This document shows, piece by piece, positions 49,162 through 61,923 of a DNA stretch of 64,000 nucleotides. Position 1 is the first letter of the stretch, and every line of letters starts with the position of its first letter. The notes beneath the pieces were generated by a model. It was not told where the DNA came from. It searched no databases and saw only the letters and a program-made list of their open reading frames with translations. The stretch lies in assembly GCF_000149955.1 (NCBI RefSeq), contig NC_030989.1, positions 2,365,839 through 2,429,838 of the forward strand. The letters are read 5' to 3'. Both the position numbers and the translations under genes were made by a program. Source of the DNA: Fusarium oxysporum f. sp. lycopersici 4287 (Eukaryota > Ascomycota > Sordariomycetes > Hypocreales > Nectriaceae).

Positions 49162-52100
49162 TCAAAGCTCGTCCTTTGTATGCACTTCCTCCTCCATCGT
49201 CCTGCTCTTCGCGTTCTTCTCATCCTTACCTTCAATACCCTTGCGACGACGATCCAGCGCCGCAATCTCCTCATCGTAGACAGTCCATTCTGGGACCTGC
49301 CTCCTTGCGCGATCGAGTTTGGGCTCCTTTGTCTGAGGGTTGTTACACAAGTCAATGGTGCGCGCCTGGGCCAGACTCTCGTCGCTGCACCACGTCTCAC
49401 ACCAGAGCCACTCTTGAGGAAGACTGTGGATTGGGATTGTGAATTGCATGTTGTTTGGCAGGTCCTGGTCCAGATTGGACAAGCTGTTAGGGTCAGCTGA
49501 GAGTGCGTGGTACTGCTGTCGAAGGCGGTCTCCTGCTGCCAGCTGGCGGAACCGGTTAAGGTCAACAACGTAGAGGGCTGAGATATGGTACGGTAGCCCA
49601 CGAAGATAGTTCGCCCAGTAGCCCTGTTTCCAGAATCTGAAGCCTTCCATTTCAGTGCGCGAGTCGCACATGGGTGTGAAACCGTACGGAGCACCCTCTA
49701 GGTCATGGTTCACAAGGTCAATCATATCAGTGCGAACGATTTGATCAGCATCGACAAAGATGACCTTGTCCAGGGAAAGCGGAAACAATACATCAAGGAA
49801 CAGGATCTTGTACCCCCAGATCTCACGCTGCTTCTCTTTTTGTTGGCGAAGCCAGTGAGGCCACTTGTAAGTAACCATCTCGTACTTGAAACCATACTCA
49901 GCAGCCATATGAGGAATGAATTCCTTGAACGAGGGCGATAAGAACTGCTCAATGAACCAGAACTTGACGGTGTGCTTGGTGTTGCGCATAACCGATACCA
50001 TCATGATGTTGAGCATGCGCTCGTATAAGTGACCACTGGCAACACTGAAGATGTTGATTTCAGCATGTTCTTCGGACGAAATCTCCTTGGGCGACTTGGC
50101 CCCTCCAAGAAGACTTTCGGCAAACTTGAGGCCCTTAGCAACAATTCCGCTGTCTTCACTATCTGGAGATTCCAGTACATCGACTTCTTCCATTCCTGGC
50201 TTGCGGTTGAGACGAGGATATAGGGTCGTACCCTTGAAATCCATGAGGGCGATTTCCGTGCCTTCGTCTCCGGGAACAGGAGCATATCCGTGAGCACCGA
50301 CACTCTCGATGGTGAAGATTTTCGACGTTCGGCCTTGCTTGAGTTGAATATTGTAGAAACCAGGGTTTGCCTTAAACTGGAAGTAGCCCAGATTGGCCAT
50401 GACTATGGTATCTGTGATAAGGGGATCCTTTTCCGTCGCCAGGGTCAATTGTGCACCTCTTGGTGCACCTCGCTTGCCATCCCTGGAGTGACCTTCAATC
50501 AAGATATTCTCCAGCTCGTAAACCACATCGATGTCGGCTTTGACAGAGCTCAGCTTGATGTTGTCCAGGTCCTGTACAGATTCTTTAGCAGCCACTAGCC
50601 AAGCCGGAGGTACATCCATGCCTGCTGTTAACAGAGCCTCAGAAGGAAGGCCTTTGAAAGTCGCCTTAGGGCTCTGAACATGGCCAGCCTGATCAAAAGA
50701 AGGCTTTGAGTCAAGTACGTAACGGAAGAATCGTGTAATGGGGAGTTCTCCGACTACTTCCTTCGGGTTCATAAAAAGCTTCAGATACACTCCATCGAGC
50801 TCAGACAAGACCTTGAGAATGGGTGCCCATCTCTGACCTTGCTCACTGGTAGGATTCAGGAGACCAGCGATATGAACACTTGCAGTTTCGGGGTTGCCGA
50901 CTTCAATAGCACTATGAGTTGAGTTCCAAGTATTGTACATGGAGCTTCGAATGGACGGGGCCGACTCGAAGATGCCTTGAGGGAGATCAGAAATAGTAGA
51001 GAGTGCCGTGATCGAGGTGAGCTTGGCGGCTGCAATGGGATCCGAAAGCTTATCTTCGAAGCCAAGGTCCTTGATCGCAGCATAAACAGGAAGGATCCTG
51101 TTTCGCTGCTCAAATTCCAAGAGCTGCTGCAAATCGTCCTCCTTGAAAGACACATCGGACGGCAGGGGACCGACGACTCGGCCGTTGAGGAGTAGTCCCT
51201 TTGTTCCAGGTAGAATGTTTGAAGCAGAGAGGAAGTCGGCAAGCGCAGTACTAAGGCCATCATCTTCAGCTGTCCAGGACGCCTCAAGAATGGCTTTCAG
51301 ATCATCCTTACTCTTCATCTCAGCAAGCTTGCCTTCGTTAAGCTTGAAAGCGCCATTGATGGCATGAGCTTCTGCGGATGACGGCGGGTTGTGAACAAGG
51401 TCAAGCCGAACGCCAGGATTCTTTCGCTTGAATTCAAGGGCAGCAAGAAGAAGATCTTGCCCGTCATCGGCTGCAAGGTCGGCGACGACTGTGAGCACAG
51501 CCCAGCTTTCTTTGGAAGCCTTCGAGTCTGAGTGAAGGACGGCAATGTTGTTGAACAGTCCCGCAAAGTCCTTATGAAGCTTGTTGACATCAACAACGCG
51601 AAGGGCCTTCTCATCATCAGGAAAGATGTATGTGTTGCGCTTGGAAAGAGCGTTACGGAGGAAGAGATCTGAAACAGGCGTCCCCTCTTCAATTTGTCCA
51701 AAGTACACAGCCTTTTGGATTGCTTGTTGATCCTCGGTTAATCGCTGACCCATGGCCTGAACCCACGACTTCTCACGTGGAATAGCCAAACCATTTACAA
51801 AGACAGGACGCACGGCAGTGTCAGCATTGAGTCGGCTAGCCCAAGCCTTGCTTGCTTTCACCTTCTGCCTATAAGTCTCGGCTTCGAGAATCTCAGCCAA
51901 TGTCATTTTGGTGGCTCCGGGTAGTGTTTCTCGTCCATCAATAGCCCTGGTGAAAGCCTTCTTGTTGGCTGCACCCTCTGGCCCCTCTTCACTCTCTTGG
52001 AGATAAGCAATGAGGGACTCGAATCCATATGTTTCCATCAAATGATAAACAACCTTGGCCTGAGCAGCAGAAGCAGGCGTAGTGGCCAAGGGGAGTATGC

Positions 52101-53711
52101 CGAACCTCAAGGTGACACCGCGTTGCATGAACTGGGCTAGTTGACCAAATGCTCGCCCATCCTCAATATTGGTGAAGTCAACTGGTGCCACAATGTGGAA
52201 GAGGTTAAGAGCCACCTGCGGAAGTTGTCCAGGATATGTACGCTGAAGGAGCTATGAGGTCGTTAGTGGTATGATCTCAAGAGGTAATCTTCTTACATAC
52301 TGCTGTCAAATCGCTTGGGAGCTTCTGGTATCGAGCGTCCTTCTCGAGGTTATTCAACCACAAGAGCGCTTTGCCATCCTCCAATCGATCTGTCCAGTCG
52401 AACCTGGGTGGTTCATCCTCAGCCTTGGAACTGGCAACTTCAGAATGTCCAAGAAGTGAATTAGCCTGTTGACCATTGAAACCAAGATCACGGACCCCGT
52501 CGATCAGCTTGCGCTCACGGCGAATCATCTCAATGAGGGTAAATGGCTCAATTTGACGCTCAATAAGCTGGACACCATTCATCCAGAGAAAGTTGATGCC
52601 ACTGGGAATACCGGCAGCAACATTTTTCTCCTGCTCTGCAGCAAACTCCTTTGCGACTTCATGAGTGGCAATTGATGCTGAGAACTTGGGGAAATCCTGG
52701 GTCGATTTGACTAAAGCATCGAGAGCATTTTCACTATTTAGAATGAACGAAGCAGTCTTCAGGCCTAAAGATGCTAGCTCGGACGTTGAGAGAGGCTTCA
52801 AATCAGCAACCTCTTCATCTGTGTCAAGATCGACGTCGGCTGCGGCAGGTTTCTGTTTGCTTTCCTGGCTGGCTTCACGATCATCAATAACGATGTAGTC
52901 AGTTCTCTTCAGGTCCAGCTTCACACCATAGCCGCTCACAGACAAAGAAGTATGGGGAGCCCCTGCACTTCGACGATATCGCAGTCTATATGACATATCT
53001 CCCTGCTTGGCAGCTTTGGAGAGCGCAACGTGGAAGGGGCCGAAAGAGGCAGATGTTGGGTCCGCATAGAGAATGACATCCTTTCCAAGCCCCAGGACTC
53101 GATCAAACGGCAACAGGTTGGCTTGCCTATTCTCGGGTTAGGGTCGTGATGTCCAAAGCAACCGAAACAGCTTACCTTGCGGAGAGATCACCTTCCACGG
53201 CTTTATCGAGAGTTTCTGAGCAGTATTTCTTGCTATCAAGCAATGCCCATGTCGAGCAATCCTCGTTGGTGTCTCCTTTGGATACTGAATCGACAGCTGT
53301 AGTGTAGTATTGGTAATGTGCTTCTATTCTTGGTGCGGCAGCGCGTAGTGAAAGAGCAAGCTTGAAAGTTGAGAGGGCTTCTGGTTTAGTTATGTGCCCA
53401 TCTTGCTGAAGAACCTCGAGGAAACGGTCGTATAGCTCTGCATCTGAGTTGGCTGATTGAAAGTGACCACCAGCAATCCTGTCAAGCAGAGGGAAGTATG
53501 CTGTTGAGTTTTCCTCAGCGGCAGTTTCTCTATTAGATGTCAGAAGCAATATCATAGGTAGCTCACCAGAAATAGTATAAGCTTACAGAAGTTCAAGCAA
53601 ATATGGAGCACGAGAGAACGCTGCGTTCATTCCCACGTTGACTGACGGGGATGCCAAAGCAGCTGTAGCAGCCACCAGGACCATAGCCAGGCATTGAGAA
53701 AGGCAAGGCAT
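49162..53711 (-). CDS. UDP-glucose:glycoprotein glucosyltransferase (UGGT), ER folding sensor
   Basis: Re-glucosylates N-glycans on misfolded glycoproteins in the ER lumen so they rebind calnexin. Four exons on the minus strand: 53711-53587, 53529-53176, 53126-52301 and 52251-49162, in all 1464 residues in frame, normal for the family. The first 20 residues (MPCLSQCLAMVLVAATAALA) are a signal peptide, which fixes the start. The long N-terminal part carries thioredoxin-like sensor domains. The GT24 catalytic domain includes VIFVDADQIVRTDM, with DAD at about 1269-1271 for Mn2+ and UDP-glucose, then GAPYGFTPMCDSR, GFRFWKQGYW, HISALYVVDL and SLSNLDQDLPNNMQ. The protein ends in HTKDEL, an ER retrieval signal. 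It shares an 842-base divergent promoter region with the COPI alpha gene, another secretory-pathway component. Confidence 0.96.
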
Positions 53712-54553
53712 ATTTGCGGTCTACGCAAAGCGCTGCATGTAGCAAGTACTGGATATTGAGGAGCTGGAGCCTCGCGATGGAGGGGCAAAGGACAGCTCTC
53801 CAAAGAAAGCTTGGACAGAATAGCGACGACGTAGAATTAGGCACGCAATGGTGGCGCAATTCTGGTCTTGGACGTCTTCAAAGTACCCAAGCACGCTCAA
53901 GATGTTTTCTACGTGCGGCAGACTCTCAATCACCATGCATCAACTCCGTTGTAAGTCAAAGACAAAGAATGCTTAGCTTTCTAGGTAAGTCTAGGAGTCG
54001 AACAGTGTCACTGAGACCCAGGAGCTAGCTGGCTGAATTGGGTTTAGCACCCGAACTGATATGACAGACAAAAAGACAGGAGCTCATCCCTCCACCGTCT
54101 TTCCTTACGTGGCAGAAACGATACCCCCTGCATCTTCACTCTTCAGCCACATTCAGGGAGCAGGTCCCCAGTTTTCTTACCCTCTAACACCTGTTCTCCT
54201 GTAGCCCCTCCATTCGGGGGAACAATGTTGCGTTCCATTACGGTGGCTTTACACCTCTGCACTCCCCCGGTATGATAACCCACAATTGAGCATCGTGTTC
54301 AATTGCCCAAGCCTAAGCCTACCTTAGGAGTTCGCTTCGTTGGCCAGCATTCAACTCAACTAACTTACGCCTCCCTTTCACTCTGACCTCCCGTATACCT
54401 CGACAAGCCCGCGCTGTGCTGGTCAGCTCGCACCCGAATCTCGCGATCCAGCTACACGCAAGCCGAATAGCTGCTTTCTATAATCCGCTTCTGGGCGCCT
54501 TGAATTGTTCCACCCCTTAATGCTCGAAGCTGCGGCTTCACCTCCCCGCCAAT
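53712..54553. promoter_or_regulatory. Divergent promoter region of UGGT and COPI alpha
   Basis: Head-to-head spacer of 842 bases. TTACGTGGC at 54106-54114 differs by one base from TGACGTGG(C), the core of unfolded-protein response elements; the match could be chance. No coding exon seen. Confidence 0.35.
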
Positions 54554-57500
54554 ATGCAGTCCTCCCCGGGAATGTTGACCAAGGTAGATTGCGATGCAAT
54601 TGCTTTGTTTCGCTTGCTTGTGATTACTGACACTCTCCTTTGCACAGTTCGAGTCTAAGTCCTCGCGAGCTAAAGGCATTGCCTTCCATCCTAAGAGGTT
54701 CGTTGTCCGACGTCGCTGAACCGCATCGCAAGCTTTAGAGCTGACAAGTTGTAACCAGACCATGGATCCTGGTGTCGCTACACTCTTCTACCATTCAGCT
54801 CTGGGATTACCGAATGGGAACTCTAATTGACCGTTTCGAGGAACACGATGGTCCTGTCCGTGGTGTCGACTTTCACAAGACACAGCCGCTTTTCGTCTCA
54901 GGCGGTGACGACTATAAGATCAAAGTCTGGTCTTACCAGACTCGAAGATGCCTCTTCACCCTTAACGGCCATCTCGACTACGTCCGAACCGTCTTCTTCC
55001 ATCACGAGCTTCCCTGGATTCTGTCAGCATCCGATGACCAGACCATCCGGATATGGAACTGGCAGAACCGCTCCTTGAGTATGTCAAGATTGTTTGCTGT
55101 CTTGGTCTAATAGCCGATAATGCTGACTTATTCCTAGTTTGCACCATGACTGGTCACAACCACTATGCCATGTGCGCCCAATTCCACCCCAAGGAAGACC
55201 TAGTTGTCTCTGCGTCGCTCGATCAGTCCGTTCGTGTTTGGGACATTTCCGGTCTCCGAAAGAAGCACTCCGCCCCTACCTCGATGTCCTTCGAAGATCA
55301 AATGGCGCGTGCCAACCAGAACCAGACCGATATGTTTGGAAACACTGATGCTGTCGTCAAGTTCGTTCTCGAGGGTCACGACCGTGGCGTCAACTGGGTC
55401 GCTTTCCATCCCACCATGCCCCTCATTGTTAGCGCTGGCGATGATCGCTTAGTGAAGCTGTGGCGCATGAGCGAGACCAAAGCTTGGGAAGTCGATACGT
55501 GCCGAGGACACTTCCAGAATGCGTCCGGATGTCTGTTCCACCCTCATCAGGACTTGATCCTATCTGCTGGAGAGGATAAGACCATCCGTGTATGGGACCT
55601 GAACAAGCGAACCGCTGTTCAGTCTTTTAAGCGAGAAAATGATCGCTTCTGGGTCATTGCGGCGCATCCCGAGATCAACTTGTTTGCTGCTGGTCACGAT
55701 AATGGTGTGATGGTATTCAAGTTGGAGCGAGAGCGCCCTGCCTCAGCCGTTCACCAGAACCTACTCTTCTACGTCACTAAGGAGAAGCACGTCAAGTCTT
55801 ATGACTTCCAGAAGAACATCGAGAGCCCTACGCTCCTGTCGCTCAAGAAGCTTGGCAGCGCCTGGGTAGCACCCCGGACATTGTCCTTCAATCCCGCAGA
55901 ACGATCCATTCTCGTTACCTCACCTGCTGACGGCGGATCTTATGAGCTGGTTAACCTTCCCAAGGATGGCTCTGGCGCCATCGAGCCTGCTGAGTCTAAG
56001 CGTGGTTCTGGAAGCTCTGCCATTTTCGTTGCCCGTAACCGATTTGCCGTTCTCAACACCGCCAACCAGACCATTGATATCAAGGATCTTTCCAACAACA
56101 CTACCCGATCCTTCAAGCCCCCCACTGGAACTACTGATATCTACTTTGGAGGTACAGGCAACCTTTTAATCATTGCTCCTACTTCCGTCCACCTCTACGA
56201 CATCCAGCAGAAGAAGAGTACTGCTGAGCTCGCTGTCAATGGTGTCAAGTATGTTGTTTGGTCTAACGATGGTCTCTACGCTGCTCTTCTAAGCAAGCAC
56301 AACGTCACAATTGTGTCCAAGACCCTCGAGCAGGTCAGTACTCTTCATGAGACTATTCGTATCAAAAGTGCCACTTGGGATGATGCTGGCGTTCTGCTCT
56401 ACTCGACCCTTAACCATGTAAAGTATACTCTACTTAATGGTGATAACGGTATCGTCCGAACCCTCGACCAGACTGTGTACCTGGTCAAGGTCAAGGGTCG
56501 TAACGTCTACTGCCTCGACAGAGCCGCCAAGCCCCGTATTCTTCAGGTTGATCCCACGGAATACCGGTTCAAGTTGGCCCTTGTCAAACGCAACTACGAG
56601 GAAATGCTTCACATCATCCGAAACTCCAGTCTCGTTGGTCAATCGATTATCTCATATCTTCAAAAGAAGGGTTACCCTGAAATTGCCCTCCAATTCGTTC
56701 AGGACCCCACCACTCGATTTGACCTGGCTGTCGAATGCGGCAACCTGGATGTTGCTGTTGAGATGGCCAAGGAACTTGACAAGCCCAAGTTCTGGACCCG
56801 TTTGAGCACAGAAGCATTGGCACATGGTAACCATAAGGTTGTTGAGATGTGCTACCAAAAGCTCAAGCAGTTTGATAAGCTCTCCTTTCTATATCTCGCT
56901 ACTGGTAACCAATCTAGGCTTGCTCGTATGGCTAAGATTGCCGAGCACCGTGGTGATTTCACCTCGCGCTTCCAGAACGCACTTTACCTTGGAGAGGTTG
57001 AGGACCGTATCCAAATGTTCAAGGAGATTGATCTTTGTAAGTTTCAAGCCAAGTCCATTTCCAGGAATGCTTAACTAACAAAACTTTAGACCCCCTTGCC
57101 TACATGACTGCCAAGTCTCATGGTCTGGAGGAGGAATGCCAGTCCATCCTGGAGGCCACTGGTTTGACTGAAGAGGACCTCACCTTGCCAACCCTTGGAG
57201 AGCCCTTGTCTGTCCGTGAGCCTGTTGTGCATACTTTCGAGTCTTCTTGGCCCACCAAGGCTACCTCACAGTCCTTCTTTGAGAAGGCCCTGCTTGGCCA
57301 GGTTGAAGGTCTTTCCCTGGAGGATGAGCCTGCTGCCGCCAATACAGGCTTTGAGGACGCTATGGAAGATGACTCGGCTGCTAAGCGTAACGGCGCATTG
57401 ATCGATGATGACGATGAAGATGCTGCCGGCTGGGATATGGGAGACGATGACGTTCCCGAGGCTGACAGTGACTTTGTTAATGTTGAGAGCGTCGACGCTG

Positions 57501-58508
57501 GCGGTGCTGCCAGCAGCGAGGCAGATATGTGGGCACGAAACTCACCACTGGCCGTTGATCACGTTGCTGGCGGATCTTTCGAGACTGCTATGCAACTTCT
57601 CAACCGACAGGTTGGAGCTGTCGACTTCGCCCCTCTCAAGTCTCGATTCCTGGAAATCTACTCAGCATCCAAGACTTTCCTTCCCGCTTCTGAGGGCCTG
57701 CCGCCTTTGATCAACTATGTCCGCAGAACTCTCGATGAGACAGATCCCCGAAAGGTCCTGCCGATTATCCCCCGAGATCTCGAACACCTTGCTTCCAACG
57801 ACCTGCAAGCGGGCTATGACTCGATGAAGGCTAACAAGCTCGAGGCTGGTATCGGCATTTTCAAGGGTATCCTTCACTCCATCCTTGTCAATGCCGTGTC
57901 AAGTGAGGACGAGGTCGCTGAGGCGAAGAAACTTATTACCTCGGCCAGTGAGTATGCTGTCGCCATGAGCATTGAGCTTTCCAGGAGACAATTGGGTGCT
58001 CCTGATATCGTGGCTAAGGACGCGGAGAAGCTCCAGAGGAGTTTGGAGCTGTCAGCGTACTTCACTATCCCTAAGATCGAGGTTCCTCACAGACAGCTCG
58101 CTCTGCTCAGTGCTATGCAGCTGGCTATTCGCAACAAGAACTACAACTCTGCTTTGAGTTTTGCTAACCGCATCATCGCCAATGGCGGTGCTACCAAGAT
58201 TGTAGAAAACGTAAGTGATATCGAACTTCCGATGCTTGCTCCGGTTATTGACCAAAATGTTACAGGCCAAGAAGACCAAGGCTCAGTGCGAGCGCAATCC
58301 CAACGATGCTATTGAAATTGAGTTCGACCAGTTCGCCGAGTTTGATGTGTGCGCAGCCAGCCATACCCCTATCTACAGCGGTACTGCATATGAGGAGTGT
58401 GCCTTCGATGGCTCCAAGTATCACACCAAGTACAAGGGCACTGTCTGCAGAGTGTGTGAAGTATGTGAGATTGGCAAGCATGGAAGCGGTTTGAAGCTGT
58501 TCGCCTAG
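54554..58508 (+). CDS. COP1: Coatomer (COPI) alpha subunit
   Basis: Large subunit of the COPI coat that forms Golgi-to-ER vesicles and binds KKXX and HDEL-receptor cargo. Six exons: 54554-54583, 54648-54697, 54759-55078, 55138-57036, 57090-58210 and 58266-58508. They join to 1220 residues, the usual size. The first two exons are only 30 and 50 bases. The N-terminus [20 protein letters not shown] continues to [20 protein letters not shown] across the second junction. WD40 repeats are plain ([58 protein letters not shown]). A helical solenoid follows. An acidic linker ([18 protein letters not shown]) comes next, and then the C-terminal domain that binds epsilon-COP. That domain ends with paired Cys ([11 protein letters not shown]). 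Convergent with RPN12. Confidence 0.97.
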
Positions 58509-58894
58509 ACTGGGTAGAGCATTGTCGAATAAGATTTAATGACGGGAGCGCATAGTTGGAATTGGGAGTTTCGAGTCAACGATGCACAAAAAGGAGCCAG
58601 GTAGACGAGGTGGAAAGTCTAGGGCTTTAAAAAGGTTGGACTTGGACGACTGGTTGATAGAACGATGGCAAAGGAGTCATGTCTTTGTAGTTGCAACTTA
58701 GCCTGATTATACGCGAGAAGCACAAGACCAAGGAATCACGTTTAAAGACTAGATGCTTGACGTTTGTTTTGAGACTCGCCTGGCTGGCGAGCTCATCAAT
58801 TGAATTAATCGTACAGCAACCGTTAGTCCCCTCTACTAGTCTATGTTTGTCTTCACGTTGCTTCCTCGCCAAGAATTCTGCCCTGATAACTCCA
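58509..58894. other. 3'-3' spacer between COPI alpha and RPN12
   Basis: 386 bases of presumed 3' UTRs. No gene recognised. Confidence 0.6.
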
Positions 58895-59765
58895 TTACAC
58901 GATCGTCTCAAGCTCACGTGCGTAGCCCAGGGCGTTTTCTATCACCATCTGACTCATCTCCTTGTTTTGGTCGCCATCCTCGCCTTCAGCAGTATCAGGG
59001 AAGTAGATGTTACCATCACGGACGATCCAGCCACGGTGGTGAGCGAAAGAGATAACATCGCCCTCTGAGTCCAAGAAGAGAAGGGACTTTGTGGAGCTGA
59101 TAGGAAGGCTGGGGTATGCGCGCTCGCTGCTGGAAGCAATCTCGGAGCGGATCTGGTTCTTGAGGATCTACAACCGAGTCAATATTGGCTACTTGGGCGG
59201 AATTGGAATGAATATGCCAACTTACTTCTGAGAATACGCTATACTCATCGCAGGGCACCTCGCTGCTCTTCATGGCCTTCCATACCCGGTCATAGGATCC
59301 TTCCATCAACCATCTCTCTAGACGAATAGGATAGCCAAGGTATCGGTCGCTCTCAACGTCAACGCCACCACCCTCTCGGTTCTCCAAGCTCTCAAGCTCA
59401 GTGTGGAACTCAGCATATCGACCCTGTGTCAAGAGCAGAAGCAAGCTCAGGCCAGTGACCTTGTTGCGCTCGGCCAAGTTGGGAGGGAGAACAGCAGCGG
59501 GAAGCTCGTAGAAGGGCTGAAGCTGCTGGACGTAGCGGGTGAAAGCTTCGGGGTTGCGGGCGCGGATGGCGAATAGGGCACCCTGTTCGTAGGTCTCGCG
59601 GGCGAGAGGCAGAAGATGCGTCGGGGTTGAGGGAGCGGGTGTAAGGGCGTTGAGCTTGAGGAGAGCGAGTTTAGCCTTTGAGAGGAGGGCGTTGGCATCG
59701 GTATAGCTCATAGAGGGGGAGTGCTTGAGCTGGGAGATAATCTGGGCGAGATTGCGTTCGGCCAT
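58895..59765 (-). CDS. RPN12: 26S proteasome regulatory subunit Rpn12 (PSMD8)
   Basis: Non-ATPase lid subunit of the 19S particle, needed for lid-base assembly. Two exons on the minus strand, 59765-59226 and 59167-58895, give 270 residues, as in yeast (274). The N-terminal helical repeats include LLSKAKLALLKLNALTP, YEQGALFAIRARNPEAF and LSLLLLLTQGRYAEFHTELE. The PCI part includes YPIRLERWLMEGSYDRVW in exon 1 and IRSEIASSSERAYPSLPIS in exon 2. The C-terminus after GWIVRDGNIYFP is acidic and ends in ALGYARELETIV. Start chosen at MAERNLAQII, the first ATG; the open frame upstream has only a TTG. Confidence 0.95.
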
Positions 59766-61923
59766 GGTAGGCGACGGAGTTGTCAACGATTTAATATGCG
59801 GTAGTTGATGTTTCGCAGGTTGGATTTATATGGTGGCCCTGTGAAAGCAGCGATCAAAGTCGTGGTGTTGTTTGTGGTTGGTAGTGTTGATGATGATATT
59901 GGATCCAATTCAAGCTTCACCAGGCTGCATCCAGTGACGCGAGGCCACGGCTCATGCCTGTGGTTGCTGCGAGGTCACTTTGTTGCGGGATCGACGGGTG
60001 AAGGATATTCCGTTCCGCCAGCATCACTGTCAAAGGATCATGGATCGCAACTATGAACAGGAAGCTAGAAAGTTCAAAAAGCTTCGACATGGTAATTTTA
60101 TTTTTATTTTTATAGAATCCTAGGACTCTGTGTCTGCTTTGAAGTTAATATTTCTTCATGGTTTGCACTTGTCAACATTTCTGGTATTGACATTGACGTG
60201 ACTGATCAGAGTTCAACGCCTACAGCAAAAAGCATGGCCATTTCACAGTTGACGATGCTACTGTCTTTTTAGACGTGTTTTATCAACATGCGAACTTGCA
60301 AGCGTGGTTCGCCTGTAATGGTGTAGTAACGGTCGATAACACATTGCATTGATTCACAATTTGTTGTCACTTGCATCACCACCAGACCCCTACGTGGTTC
60401 TTGGTGGAGTGGCATCCAATCCATTTGTGCTTGTGTTCGTGGAGATTTTACATATACTCCGACGTATGACTACGACATTGACTCAATAAAATACTGATCG
60501 TCAAAGGCCATCAAGTCAAAACGAAAAACCCACTTTATCCCGTTCTTATAGTCCCAAGCTACTGTACCAAGATTCAGTATTCCATATAAACGGACGGTTC
60601 TCAAAATAGCAACTGGGGCTGTGGCTGAGTAAACGTATCATATAAGCATCCATATACAGCCGTTGGATGCATCGAAAGTCGTTAATTCGGCGTATTTGGA
60701 AACATTCGAGTGATTGCGTGGTCGGAAATGAAGAACCCGACCAAACACCGCTTAGAAGATGTTGAACTGTCCAAGGACGAAGCTAAGGCAAGGCATGGTA
60801 ATCAGCCGCTCGAAGCTATTAAATTGCCCCTCACCAAGTCTGCCTGTGGCTGTCCTCAACCTCAAATTCGAGAAGCAGGCGAAGATGCCAAGGCTGAAAC
60901 CACTATGCCTAGACTAATCAGCTTCAACTGCAAGATCCCACGTTTGTGACGGGCGCTGTATCTGCCTTGTGGCGTTTGTGCACTTGTTTGATACACTCAA
61001 GATGCGGTGTTCAGCCAAAGATACCGTCTAATGCTGTCGGAATTGATAGGGCAGGGAGTTGCCGTTTCGCGGCACCCCCCTTAGTTTCCAGTGTAAGCTC
61101 CCTCACATCGCAGGGCAAGAGGTGCAGTACCTAAGGGTAAAACGCCCAGATTGTTGCAAGAGGCGTCTGACGTCGAAGACCTTGGACGAGTACAGTACCT
61201 ATTATTTCTTCCGTCAACCCTCTTTCATATATCGTACCATCCATCCTGTTCCTTTCCTCTGTGTCAATTTCATTTCTGCCCCAGTATAACCAAATCTCGA
61301 ACCTGAAGGTACCCTCCATTCGCCAACTCTCACGCTGATCTGATCGATCAATAGCGGGTGTTTAATCTCCTGGCTTACAACTCGAAACGAGAAGCTCCGT
61401 CGAAGGAACAGGAACTGGAGCAAGATCCCTGCTGAGATCCAGAAGCACATTGCATCACATCCATTAGTTTCCGGCACTCGAATCTTTTGGCCTAGAACAG
61501 TACAGTACAGCTACCGCCAACATTATTTCCAGCATCGAATTTATCGCCGCGTATCGCATCGCATTGCAAACAGCACGACGTACCAGCCTCCAGCTCGCTT
61601 TTCCCCACGCACTTTTCGCTGTCTCGCATGTCTATTTGGGTGTGCCCCGCCCTTCGAACAGCTCCCACGCCCGCGCCCGCCATTTTCTCAAGTCGCAAGT
61701 CCCAACCCGCCCACAGCCCGAGCCAGGGTTCCATATGCTGGCTAGTGATAGTGGGTGTCACAGATCTAGAAACACCAGACGGGCGAATACATAACGAAGG
61801 CATCAAGCCCTTCTACTGGCCGCGGTCTAGTCGATTCCGACACTTTCTATATTCTGTCCTTGTTCCTCGACTTCATATTCCACTCGGCCGCAACCTGTTT
61901 CGTCACTCGTGCTTCTGACCGCG
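59766..61923. promoter_or_regulatory. Divergent upstream region of RPN12 and the Skt5-like gene
   Basis: Head-to-head spacer of 2.2 kb. Contains short ORFs without recognisable domains. The last 400 bases before 61924 are C-rich and look like a leader. No RNA gene or repeat recognised. Confidence 0.5.
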
